DNA of 43,055 nt from OLB6 sp964493635 (lineage in GTDB: Bacteria > Bacteroidota > Ignavibacteria > Kapaibacteriales > Kapaibacteriaceae), in the NCBI GenBank assembly GCA_964493635.1, contig CAZBOW010000018.1:1-43055 (forward strand). Direction: 5' to 3'. Position numbers and translations under genes: made by a program. The notes below the pieces were generated by a model. The model saw only the letters and a program-made list of their open reading frames with translations. It searched no databases and was not told where the DNA came from. Below are positions 14,901 to 22,319 of the stretch, in pieces. The number at the start of each line of letters is the position of its first letter. Within the stretch, counting starts at the first letter, position 1.

Positions 14901-16680
14901 GGCGACCTACCACGTGGTGTTTGCTCCGCTACCCGGACCGAACGCACAGCGCACGGGATCGCTCCACGTGCGAACCGATCAGACGGCTGTGCAGGAAGTC
15001 GTGACCCGATTGTCCGGGGCTCATGTCCGGCTGCGGGTGGCTGGCCCCTCCGTGATCGATTTCGGCCTCCTGCAAAGTGGTGTCGTAGAACAGCGTACGG
15101 TACCATACACCAATACGTCCGGTGGAAGGGTCACGGTTACGAACCTTCGCTCGTCCCGACCTGCCGAACTCCAAGCCACACCGGCGGCCTTTACCTTCGA
15201 CGACGCAGCAGTGCAGGACGTCCTGATCGAGGTCACGCCGCGGATCGAGGGTGCCTACCAGGACACCATCACCATGGTTGTCGCGGAGCCGTGTGCTGAC
15301 TCCCAATTGATTGTGGTGCGCTGGACGGTGGAAGCTGCCGAACTGGGTGTACAGAACGTGTTGGACTTTGGCACCCTTTCAACGTGCCAGACGTCGCGTG
15401 ATACGATGACGATTGCCAACACCAGTTCCTTCCCAGTGGAGCTCGTCGACGCGGTGATCAGTGGTGCGGATGCCGGACTGTTTACGATTGTCAATCCCGG
15501 TGCGATCACCAACGCCTCCCTGGGAGCTGGTCAAACGGTGGACGTCATCATTGACTTCGATCCGCGGGGTGGAACCGATGGCCTCAAATCTGCCGTCTTG
15601 ACCACACGCGCCCGCCTCAACACGGAACTCACCAGCTTTGCGACGCGCCTTGAAGGCATCCGTCAAACAGCCTTCCCGTCAACACCGGGGGTTGTGGCCT
15701 TTGGCAACGTGGATGTTCTTTCCAGTAGCACGCTGACAACGTCCGTGGTGAACACCAGCACGATTCCTGTGCGGGTGGTGTCCGTACGGATGCTAACGTC
15801 GCCATCGGTGTTCACACCGGCAACGGCAGCTCTGCCAACGGTGCTGACTCCGGGAGAGCGGTTGGACATCACCGTGACGTTCGTTCCCACCGATGCCCGG
15901 TTCTTTGCCGACAGTATTCTTGTGGAGGTCGACCAACCGTGTTCGGATCTGCGGCCGATTCCGGTGTATGGTACCGGGCGCTTGAATGTAGAATTCAGCC
16001 TTGATTTGCCGGAAGTGGTCCTGGACCCGACCAACGATAATGTTGTGCTGCCCGTGCGCGGTAGGATCGCAACCGGCACGGCGGAAACGGCACAAACATC
16101 CTTGGACGTGCTGATCACGTACGAGTCGCCGCTGTTCGTTGCTCAGCAGATCGTCCCGGGGACGATCGTTCGCCACGAAGTGATTGGTGGCCGCACGCAG
16201 CTTGAAGTATCGGTGCCGTCCACCACCATCTCCAAGTCGGATGGTGTCGTCTTTGAGATTCACGGTCAGGGTACCTTGGGGCCGATCGATTCAACCGACC
16301 TAACCTTCGAGCGTGCCGTAGCCAGTGCCGATGGCACCACGCCCAAGGTGCGGACGACAAATGGCTGGTTGAAGACCGAGCTCTGTCAGGCCGGTGGCGA
16401 TCGCCTCATCACGCGGACTGGTGCACTTACCATCGTTGCATCACCCACACCAGCTGCGGACGACCTGTCGATTGCTATCAGTCTGTACGAAAAGGGACCG
16501 CACGCCATGCGGATGATCGATGCCACAGGTACGGAGATTGAGCGGTGGTCGTGGGTCAATGACGGACCTCGGACGCAGACCTTCACGATCCCTGTTCAAC
16601 ATCTTGGCTCCGGGACCTACCGGATTCTGCTTCGCACACCAACCCGTCACCGCAGTACTACTGCTGTGGTGATTCACTAA
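11935..16680 (+). CDS. Giant secreted protein: Gly-rich region, choice-of-anchor D repeats, T9SS tail
   Basis: This 1581-aa exported protein has a signal peptide (MKHLLCLLLAMAGVANANAQ). An N-terminal beta domain is followed by a long Gly/Ser-rich region at about residues 200-465. From about 595 to 1350 there are at least seven Ig-like repeats of the choice-of-anchor D/ASPM-SPD2-Hydin type, each opening like DFGTL or QFGDVPVG and continuing with VRNTG- or VTNIG-type strands. Several repeats open with a Cys and end with a second Cys (DQCPEPDT, RSCADTAV, EPCADSQL, QPCSDLRP), suggesting disulfides. A cohesin-like beta domain and a T9SS type A tail (about 1505-1581, ending TGTEIERWSW then LGSGTYRILLRT) follow. 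It is probably a surface fibre or adhesin; the role is unproved. It overlaps nbaF by 4 bp. Confidence 0.88.
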   Translation: MKHLLCLLLAMAGVANANAQPRISYLTPDIGTTRWATYVEIIGPYDVPGMYGSALFSMNNPGDALRVRCARPADTAMITIGPLVVSWDGRMISTMIFVSPLAKPNSDRWQDLRPEFRIPIVVEFNGLVSQPDTFYIVRPFAIGDLANNSDRVFGEGSLGRRSPRGAMLIDSAVLAATASYTISLVDPDSRTAGNQAYLPFTLIALGDIRGRNGSQIRADAEGPNGGPGGGGGGGGYANYNPLRSDRGEAGGNGFTGGGPGGYNNSGIPAAQPSSKRRPGAGSGETLAEDNANTLGSRALNGLPGGESTSSFENAGGGTGHPFGRSGTACAERTSCDPSGGFGGGSGTRESQRGGGAGFGTDGTSERDRQNGGRAHGNRALVPLAGGSGGGSGNPDGLNSSTSGGGGGGAVAIHGRMLANFDVYALGAAASTSKDINGGAGSGGGVILGMRLDNAAAGFVSAQVGSRTGSQVLEGGRGRARYDARIGPSDTYYRGPLTDTLTYTLLDMQLSGHGDGSMLDVYVKPERGPWRLLDTIQSDRFVSWRAKVRLPRGDTLYYVAVAQRYPSPVQTNYTYDPHLVFSQSAWNIVQLFGPPIINAPSTLNMGVYRCRSVEQLDTILVRNDGDSPLEISSATFTGAPGFRIVSPVVFPDSVPVGGATPYVVGYTAADGTVGPQVGQLVLTHDDSTEAGTKNPWRVDVTIDVRMANLEYRWRGLTGDTINLGTLCVGAAVADEITVTNIGTDATLLVRYVTTDASLLEVAANLPFTVNPSLSRNLGLTLTAKRIGPAVVATLLYVDQCPEPDTIWLRYEGVQPLLRQIGDGQFGDVPVGSSRTITIELRNDGTSDADLSAPPALLAPYRIVSIVPALPTIIKPGSSVLITLEYAPTTAAEHTAILRLESIAYRRSCADTAVLLLAGRGVRTEVVSEPTVLSYRPTGSCGSDTLSAVVRNTGSTPVRLIYPAFINGVDAGDFTIVQQPVSDTTLPPGGTATYHVVFAPLPGPNAQRTGSLHVRTDQTAVQEVVTRLSGAHVRLRVAGPSVIDFGLLQSGVVEQRTVPYTNTSGGRVTVTNLRSSRPAELQATPAAFTFDDAAVQDVLIEVTPRIEGAYQDTITMVVAEPCADSQLIVVRWTVEAAELGVQNVLDFGTLSTCQTSRDTMTIANTSSFPVELVDAVISGADAGLFTIVNPGAITNASLGAGQTVDVIIDFDPRGGTDGLKSAVLTTRARLNTELTSFATRLEGIRQTAFPSTPGVVAFGNVDVLSSSTLTTSVVNTSTIPVRVVSVRMLTSPSVFTPATAALPTVLTPGERLDITVTFVPTDARFFADSILVEVDQPCSDLRPIPVYGTGRLNVEFSLDLPEVVLDPTNDNVVLPVRGRIATGTAETAQTSLDVLITYESPLFVAQQIVPGTIVRHEVIGGRTQLEVSVPSTTISKSDGVVFEIHGQGTLGPIDSTDLTFERAVASADGTTPKVRTTNGWLKTELCQAGGDRLITRTGALTIVASPTPAADDLSIAISLYEKGPHAMRMIDATGTEIERWSWVNDGPRTQTFTIPVQHLGSGTYRILLRTPTRHRSTTAVVIH

Positions 16681-16708
16681 GCTGACCAAGACCGTCCCAA
16701 GTTGATTT

Positions 16709-18889
16709 ATGAAAGCGTTCATGCGTGTTCTGTTCGTGGCTGTGTTGTTTGCAGTATCTGGGCTGATGTCGGTCCGGGCGCAGCAGTCGTCGATCATTGA
16801 TCCCGAGTCGGGGAGAACCGAGTATCTCCGATGGTTTGTAGGGGGCTATGGCGGCGTGGCAGCCAATCCTCATTCCGCACAGTTTGGGGCACTGCCCGGC
16901 TATGCATCCTGTTGTGACGAGTTCGGCTCGCAGCTGACGTTTGCTCCCAACGTAGGCCTGATCGTAGAATTCCCGCTGATCACCGATCTGCGTCTGCAGC
17001 TTCGCGCGGGGTACACGGCCCTAGGGGGTACGCTGCGCCGCAGCGAAGTGATTGGTAACGAACCCGTACTTGGCGACGGACCAATTCCCACCACCGAGCG
17101 GCGGGACATCACGGTGGATCATACCTTGGACGCCGGGCTGAGCATGGTAACGCTGGAGCCAACGGTGGACTACCAACTGGTAGATGGTCTCTGGCTGTCG
17201 GCCGGTGGACGGGCTGGGTATCTGATCGCCTCTGATTTCTCGCAAGCGGAAACCTTGGTGTCTCCCGATGGCTACACCTTCACCGACGGCCGTGCCGTGC
17301 GCAACGATGTGGCAGCTGACATCCCCGAGGTGTCATCGGTCCAATTGGCAGCAACGGCCGGCCTGCGCTACGAGGTGCCGCTGTCGGCCCGTGCGACACT
17401 CTCGCCGGAGGCACGCTACTACCTACCCCTGACGCCCATCAGTTCTGCCGACTGGCGTGTGCAAAGCGTCTACGTTGGTGCATCAGTGCGCGTGGGGATC
17501 TACACACCAAACGACCGCCAGATCTTGCGCGACACGGTTGTTGAGCGCGACACGATCCTTGTGTACAAGACCGGTCTGGTGGCTGATTCGCTCTACCTCA
17601 GCGAGTCATCATCGGCCGAACAGGTTGCCGATCAAGGCGACGTGCGAATGGTGACCACCACCATCTCCGAGCTGTGGGTGCGAGCTCGTCCGAAGCCATT
17701 TTCGCCAACCCTTGCCGTGGACTTCCGCACGTCGGGTTCCGGAGGTGATCAGCCCCTTACCACCATCCGTATTCAAGAGCTTGACGTTGTTGAGAGTTAT
17801 CCGCTGCTGCCACAAATCTTCTTTGATTCGGCCAGCACCGAGGTTGCATCCACCGGGCAGCGCATGCTCACCCCGGCCGAGGCCCAGCGATTCGTTGCCA
17901 ATGATTTGCAGCGCGATCAGATCCAGGTGTACTCGCAGCTTCTCAACGTGATCGGTTCACGGATGCAGCAGGATGCCCAGGCCGTGCTGACGATCCTTGG
18001 TACAACGGACAACGTGGGTGCCGAGAAGGACAACCTGGCCATTGCCGAGGCTCGGGCCAATAGTGTGCGAGCGTACTTGCACGATGTGTGGGGTATTGCC
18101 GAGCAACGTCTGCTGGTGAAGAAGCGCCTTGTACCCGTCAATCACGCAAATCTGGAATCCGACGAGGGACGCGCAGAGAACCGTCGAGTGGAGTTGTCGT
18201 CGTCGTCGCTGACCACCTTCGAACCAGTGGAATTCCGTGAGCGCGACGTGATCGTTACACCGTCGGTGGCGTCCTTGGTTCCAGCGGTCACCAATGGCGA
18301 AGGCATCACGGCATGGTCGGCCGAGATCGAGCAGGGAGGACGGATCCTTGCATCGGCATCGGGAACGGGAGTTCCCAGCGCACCGCTCAACTGGAAGTCC
18401 GGCGATCAAGAAACCGCTCCTCGCACGGATAAACCCGTCGTAGGCTTGCTCACCGTGGAGAACGTCCTCGGACAGTCCGTTACGGTGGCCGACACGGCTA
18501 CCATCGACTTTGTCTCCATGCAGCTGATGAAGTCGATGCAGGAGGGTGGCAAGCGTGTAGAGCGGTATTCGCTCATTGTGTTCGATTACAATTCCGCCGA
18601 GCTGAACCCTGCCAACCGTAAGGTGATGGATCAGGTTCGCTCCCGTATCGAGCCAACATCGAAGGTAACGATTCTTGGGTTTGCCGACCGGTCCGGAAAT
18701 CCGGAGTCGAACCGTGCTCTGGCGCGCCGGCGGTGTGTTGAAGCGCAGAAGGCTCTGGGGTTGTCCGATGATCGTGTTACGATCGTACCGGTGGGATCCG
18801 ACCGCCTGATCTACGACAACGACACACCCATTGGACGCTCGTACTCCCGAACGGTACAAATCGAAGTTGAAACGCCGGTGCGGGAATGA
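16709..18889 (+). CDS. OmpA-family outer-membrane protein with two OmpA_C-like domains
   Basis: This 726-aa protein has a signal peptide (ending SVRAQQ), a beta-barrel-like region at about 26-270, a linker, a first OmpA-like domain at about 367-495 (FFDSASTEV, then GTTDNVGAEKDN and EARANSVRAYL) and a beta-rich spacer. A second OmpA-like domain lies at about 620-726 (FDYNSAELN, then GFADRSGNPESN and RALARRR). Both OmpA domains keep the Asp and Arg that bind peptidoglycan in OmpA_C. The protein likely links the outer membrane to the cell wall. A paralogue with the same layout is at 38750-40543. It is 28 bp after the giant surface protein and overlaps the next gene by 4 bp, so it is in one operon with both. 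Confidence 0.87.
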   Translation: MKAFMRVLFVAVLFAVSGLMSVRAQQSSIIDPESGRTEYLRWFVGGYGGVAANPHSAQFGALPGYASCCDEFGSQLTFAPNVGLIVEFPLITDLRLQLRAGYTALGGTLRRSEVIGNEPVLGDGPIPTTERRDITVDHTLDAGLSMVTLEPTVDYQLVDGLWLSAGGRAGYLIASDFSQAETLVSPDGYTFTDGRAVRNDVAADIPEVSSVQLAATAGLRYEVPLSARATLSPEARYYLPLTPISSADWRVQSVYVGASVRVGIYTPNDRQILRDTVVERDTILVYKTGLVADSLYLSESSSAEQVADQGDVRMVTTTISELWVRARPKPFSPTLAVDFRTSGSGGDQPLTTIRIQELDVVESYPLLPQIFFDSASTEVASTGQRMLTPAEAQRFVANDLQRDQIQVYSQLLNVIGSRMQQDAQAVLTILGTTDNVGAEKDNLAIAEARANSVRAYLHDVWGIAEQRLLVKKRLVPVNHANLESDEGRAENRRVELSSSSLTTFEPVEFRERDVIVTPSVASLVPAVTNGEGITAWSAEIEQGGRILASASGTGVPSAPLNWKSGDQETAPRTDKPVVGLLTVENVLGQSVTVADTATIDFVSMQLMKSMQEGGKRVERYSLIVFDYNSAELNPANRKVMDQVRSRIEPTSKVTILGFADRSGNPESNRALARRRCVEAQKALGLSDDRVTIVPVGSDRLIYDNDTPIGRSYSRTVQIEVETPVRE

Positions 18890-20652
18890 CCACGCTGATC
18901 CGATGTCTTGCTGGCATGGTTGCCGTGGGGGTACTGGTGTCCTGCACCGAGCCCGGCCTGCCTGAGGGCACGTTTCAGCCAGCAGCGGGGGGGAAGTTCT
19001 ACGGTGGCATCTACCGCATCAACGAAACGGGTGAACTCAGTTCGATGGATCCCGTTCGGATCAATGACGTCACGTCCGGTCATGTTGCTGCGAACATCTA
19101 CGACAATCTTGTCACGTTCGATGCCGACCTCAACCTCCGTCCGGAGCTCGCCGATAGCTTCACGATTTCACCCGATGGCACGCAGTACACGTATTATCTG
19201 CGCACCGACGTGTGGTTTCACGACGACCCCTGCTTTTCCGGCGGAACTGGGCGGAAGCTCACGGCCGCTGATGTTGTGTATTCACTCAGTCGCGTATGCG
19301 ACGCCCGAACTGGTTCGAAGAATGCTGGCTACTTTTTGGATAAGGTGCAGGGGGCTCGCGAGTACTACGAGGCCACGTCTGCCGTTATCTCGGGTGGCAA
19401 CCCCTCGCTCTCCGGGGTGCGTGGGTTCGCAGCCCTGAATGATTCTACCGCACGCATTACCCTTACGCAGCCCTTCGCCCCCTTCGAGAATTATCCGGCG
19501 TTGACGTCGATGGGCATTCATCCCCGTGAAGCCGTCGAATACTACGGTACGGCCTTTGCACAGCATCCTGTGGGTACCGGGCCGTTTCGCTTTGTGCGAT
19601 GGCTGCCCGATCGTGAACTGGTGCTGCAGCGTAATCCTCGGTACTGGCGCGTCGATGCCGATGGCAATCGACTTCCGTTTCTGGAAGGCGTCCGCTTCAG
19701 TTTCATCAAGGACGACAAGCTTCAACTTCTGGAGTTCAAGGCCGGCAACCTGGAGGAATCCTATCGCATCCCCAACGAGTTTTTCGGCGACATCGTCGAT
19801 CGTCGGAAGCAACCAACGGGCGATTATGCGCGCTATGCGTTGCTGCATGTGCCGGCGTTGAGCACGCAGTACTACGGATTCTTGAATACCGATTCGGTGT
19901 TTGGCGACGTCCGCGTCCGACAGGCATTCAACCTTGCCGTGGATCGACGGCGCATCATGCGCTACGTGCTGCGGGGCCAGGCGGCGGGGCCGGCTGAGCA
20001 CGGTATTGTACCGTCCAGCATGCCGGGCTATCCCCATGACTCCCTTCGCGGTTACGACTTCCAACCCGATCGCGCGCGCAAGCTCCTTGCCGAGGCAGGG
20101 TTCCCCGGTGGCGTTGGGTTCCCGGCTGTCACCCTTCAGCTGAATGCCGGAGGCGGTCGCAATATGCAGATCGCCGAAGCCATTCAAGGCATGCTCAAGG
20201 AGCATCTCAATGTGGACGTTCGTTTACTTCAGGTGGAGTTTGCCCAGCATCTGGAGCGCATTGATGCGGGTAAGGCTCCCTTCTACCGTTTAGGATGGGT
20301 GGCCGACTATCCCGACCCAGAGACCTTTCTGCAGCTCTGGTATGGAAAGCTTGTTCCTCCTGCCGGACAGATCAGTCCGATCAATTCTGTACGGTACGTC
20401 AATCCGGCCTTCGATGCCGTGTTTGAGCAGGCCATTACCACCACCGATCGGGCCCAACGCATGGAGCTCTATCGGCAGGCCGAACAGATTGCTCTGCGCG
20501 ACGCCCCGATGCTACTGATTCTGCACGACGAGGACTACCGATTCCTTCAGCCGTACGTGCGCGACTACCCCAATAACGCCATGGACCGTCTGCAACTTCA
20601 TGGTGTGTGGTTCGACAGGTCGTCCGAGTCCGTCTCTAAGTCCGGAATGTGA
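18886..20652 (+). CDS. ABC transporter substrate-binding lipoprotein (SBP_bac_5, peptide type)
   Basis: This 588-aa protein has a lipobox ending at C20 (GVLVSC) and the fold of family 5 extracellular solute-binding proteins (OppA/DppA/NikA). Characteristic parts are VAANIYDNLVTFD, the LRPELADSFTISPDGTQYTY region, GTGPFRF and VRQAFNLAVDRRRI. It would bind oligopeptides or a similar ligand for an ABC importer. No permease or ATPase for it is in the window, so it may serve a distant system. Its start overlaps the OmpA gene by 4 bp. The 3' end overlaps the convergent polymerase gene by 55 bp (20598-20652). Confidence 0.9.
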   Translation: MTTLIRCLAGMVAVGVLVSCTEPGLPEGTFQPAAGGKFYGGIYRINETGELSSMDPVRINDVTSGHVAANIYDNLVTFDADLNLRPELADSFTISPDGTQYTYYLRTDVWFHDDPCFSGGTGRKLTAADVVYSLSRVCDARTGSKNAGYFLDKVQGAREYYEATSAVISGGNPSLSGVRGFAALNDSTARITLTQPFAPFENYPALTSMGIHPREAVEYYGTAFAQHPVGTGPFRFVRWLPDRELVLQRNPRYWRVDADGNRLPFLEGVRFSFIKDDKLQLLEFKAGNLEESYRIPNEFFGDIVDRRKQPTGDYARYALLHVPALSTQYYGFLNTDSVFGDVRVRQAFNLAVDRRRIMRYVLRGQAAGPAEHGIVPSSMPGYPHDSLRGYDFQPDRARKLLAEAGFPGGVGFPAVTLQLNAGGGRNMQIAEAIQGMLKEHLNVDVRLLQVEFAQHLERIDAGKAPFYRLGWVADYPDPETFLQLWYGKLVPPAGQISPINSVRYVNPAFDAVFEQAITTTDRAQRMELYRQAEQIALRDAPMLLILHDEDYRFLQPYVRDYPNNAMDRLQLHGVWFDRSSESVSKSGM

Positions 20653-21839
20653 TGAAAGGCGATGCGCATCGGCGCTGAATGCTTGGCATTCCACGACGTG
20701 CCCATGTAGATGGTATTCTTCCCGTACTTCGTGTTGAGGTGGTCGAGGGCAGTGTTCAGCCCGTGCCGAGCTGGACCGGTATGGTCGAAGAGGGGTAGGG
20801 GAGTTGCGTCGTCGTCGACGACCTTGGTAAAGGCCACCGTAACCTTCAACGGTTCTCCCAGGTCCCACGGACAGGTTTCGAGTACGGACGTCAAAACCTG
20901 CGTGAGCTGGATGGTGTCGGCCGTGGGAGTGATGTCACGATCGGTCTTCCACTTTTCGCCACTTCGGAAACGCACGCTAACGTACAGGTTACTGGTGTGC
21001 ATTCCGTAGGAGCGTAGCCGCATGGCAGCTTTCTGGAGTAACCGATGCAGCACGCCGGAAGCCCCCTGCCGACTGCGGAGTCCGGGCTCCATCACGTGCT
21101 GATGGGAGATGCTCGACTTCTGCGTTTCGACGTGTGGCACATGTTCGCCCCGAAGGCGGCGGTACATTCGCTCGCCCTCGATGCTTCCCCAGGCGCGGTG
21201 GAGATCCGCCGCCGAGGCAGTGCAGAGCTGCTCGACGGTGTAGATGCCATTGCGGTACAGACGCTCGCCCATTCGCTTACCAACGCCCACCAGATCGCGA
21301 AGCTTCAGTGGGTAGAGCACCTCGGGGAGGTCCGACTGTTCAATCACCACCAGGCCATCGGGCTTCTGCATATCGGAGGCCGTCTTGGCCAGGTAGTCGT
21401 TGGGCGCGATTCCAATACTGCAGCGAAGGGTTGATCCAACCTTGTCGGCCAGCGCACGTTTCACGGCATGTGCAAGTTCGATGGCCCGCTCGCGCTGCTG
21501 GTCCCGCCCAGTGAGCGAACACGCCATTTCATCGATCGACATCACCCGCTCGACGTGGACCACCGACTCCACGGCGTCAACAATTCGATGATGGAACTCG
21601 ACGTACACGCTGTGCCGCGCTGGCACGATGGCAAGGGTTGGACACAGGCGCTTTGCCTCGGCTACCATGGTGCCGGTAGAGATCCCGAGGGCCTTGGCCT
21701 CGTAACTGGCAGCGATGGCCGACGTGGTATCGGCCTCGACCGGGACCACAATCACCGGCCGGCCCCGCAGCTCGGGGCGCAGTTCCTGCTCCACCGAGGC
21801 GAAGTACGAGTTGAGGTCAACGAAGAGGGAACGCAGCAT
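20598..21839 (-). CDS. dinB: Y-family DNA polymerase (DinB/Pol IV-like)
   Basis: This 413-aa translesion polymerase carries the metal-binding residues at the canonical positions: D8 in FVDLNSYFASVE, and D103 and E104 in MSIDEM. The steric-gate region is SYFASVE. The thumb helix-hairpin-helix (LVGVGKRMGERL) and little-finger domain follow, with a C-terminal tail (KYGKNTIYMGTS, then APMRIAFHHIPDLE) typical of a UmuC/DinB subgroup in Bacteroidota and Chlorobi. There is no umuD or imuA-like neighbour, so it appears to act alone. The 3' end overlaps the plus-strand substrate-binding protein gene by 55 bp. Confidence 0.9.
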   Translation of the reverse strand: MLRSLFVDLNSYFASVEQELRPELRGRPVIVVPVEADTTSAIAASYEAKALGISTGTMVAEAKRLCPTLAIVPARHSVYVEFHHRIVDAVESVVHVERVMSIDEMACSLTGRDQQRERAIELAHAVKRALADKVGSTLRCSIGIAPNDYLAKTASDMQKPDGLVVIEQSDLPEVLYPLKLRDLVGVGKRMGERLYRNGIYTVEQLCTASAADLHRAWGSIEGERMYRRLRGEHVPHVETQKSSISHQHVMEPGLRSRQGASGVLHRLLQKAAMRLRSYGMHTSNLYVSVRFRSGEKWKTDRDITPTADTIQLTQVLTSVLETCPWDLGEPLKVTVAFTKVVDDDATPLPLFDHTGPARHGLNTALDHLNTKYGKNTIYMGTSWNAKHSAPMRIAFHHIPDLETDSDDLSNHTP

Positions 21840-21879
21840 CGTAGGCCAAGATCGCGAAAATCCGTAACGTTGTATCTGG

Positions 21880-21892
21880 ATTTAGTCCAAAT
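21880..21892. promoter_or_regulatory. Candidate metal-regulator operator upstream of feoA
   Basis: ATTTAGTCCAAAT is an imperfect 13-bp palindrome (five of six base pairs match about the central T), 15 bp before the feoA start. It is one base from TTTAGnCTAAA, a DtxR/MntR-type operator pattern. Iron control of feoAB by a DtxR- or Fur-type repressor is common. This particular site is inferred from one occurrence only. Confidence 0.35.
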
Positions 21893-21907
21893 TAAGAAGT
21901 CCGTCCT

Positions 21908-22168
21908 ATGGTACCCCTCCAATCGATGCCGCTGCATGTTCCGTGCAGGATTGTTGCTGTTCAGGGAAATCCCTGCCTGTCGCTGCGCGTGCGTGAGCTG
22001 GGCCTGATTCCGGGTACGTACTGCACCGTAGAGCGCAGGGCTCCATTTGGCGGTCCGCTCGAAGTGGTCCTGGATCGCAGGACGGTAGCCATACGACCAA
22101 CACCGGAAGTGGTGATCTTGGTTGAGCCTGTGGTTGAGCCTGTGGTCGAGCCTGTGGTCGCAGCATGA
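21908..22168 (+). CDS. feoA: Ferrous iron transport accessory protein FeoA
   Basis: This 86-aa SH3-like cytoplasmic protein has the FeoA pattern: VRELGLIPGTYCTVERRAPFGGP, then VVLDRRTVAIRP. FeoA supports Fe(II) uptake by FeoB. The C-terminus ends in a repeated EPVV motif encoded by three 12-bp tandem units, an unusual tail. Its TGA overlaps the ATG of feoB (22165-22168). The scaffold gap begins 34 bp later, and the same feoB start is repeated after it. Confidence 0.85.
   Translation: MVPLQSMPLHVPCRIVAVQGNPCLSLRVRELGLIPGTYCTVERRAPFGGPLEVVLDRRTVAIRPTPEVVILVEPVVEPVVEPVVAA
22121..22156 (+). repeat. Three 12-bp tandem units in the feoA 3' end
   Basis: GTTGAGCCTGTG occurs twice and GTCGAGCCTGTG once in direct succession, encoding Val-Glu-Pro-Val units. 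The sequence after the gap restarts within the third unit. The copy number in the real genome is uncertain because the assembly broke here. Confidence 0.9.
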
Positions 22169-22202
22169 AGGACGCTGCCGGTAGCACGCCCAACATTGCT
22201 GT
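22148..22202 (+). repeat. 55-bp sequence duplicated across the scaffold gap (left copy)
   Basis: These 55 bases, covering the end of feoA and the first codons of feoB, are identical to 22303-22357 on the other side of the N run. An identical overlap at both contig ends means the contigs probably join directly, so the duplication is an assembly artefact. Confidence 0.9.
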
Positions 22203-22302
22203 NNNNNNNNNNNNNNNNNNNNNNNNNNNNNNNNNNNNNNNNNNNNNNNNNNNNNNNNNNNNNNNNNNNNNNNNNNNNNNNNNNNNNNNNNNNNNNNNNN
22301 NN
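22203..22302. other. Scaffold gap (100 N), probably of zero real length
   Basis: Exactly 100 N separate two contig ends that overlap by 55 identical bases. Removing the N run and one copy of the overlap restores a clean feoA-feoB junction with an ATGA overlap. Confidence 0.9.
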
Positions 22303-22319
22303 GAGCCTGTGGTCGCAGC

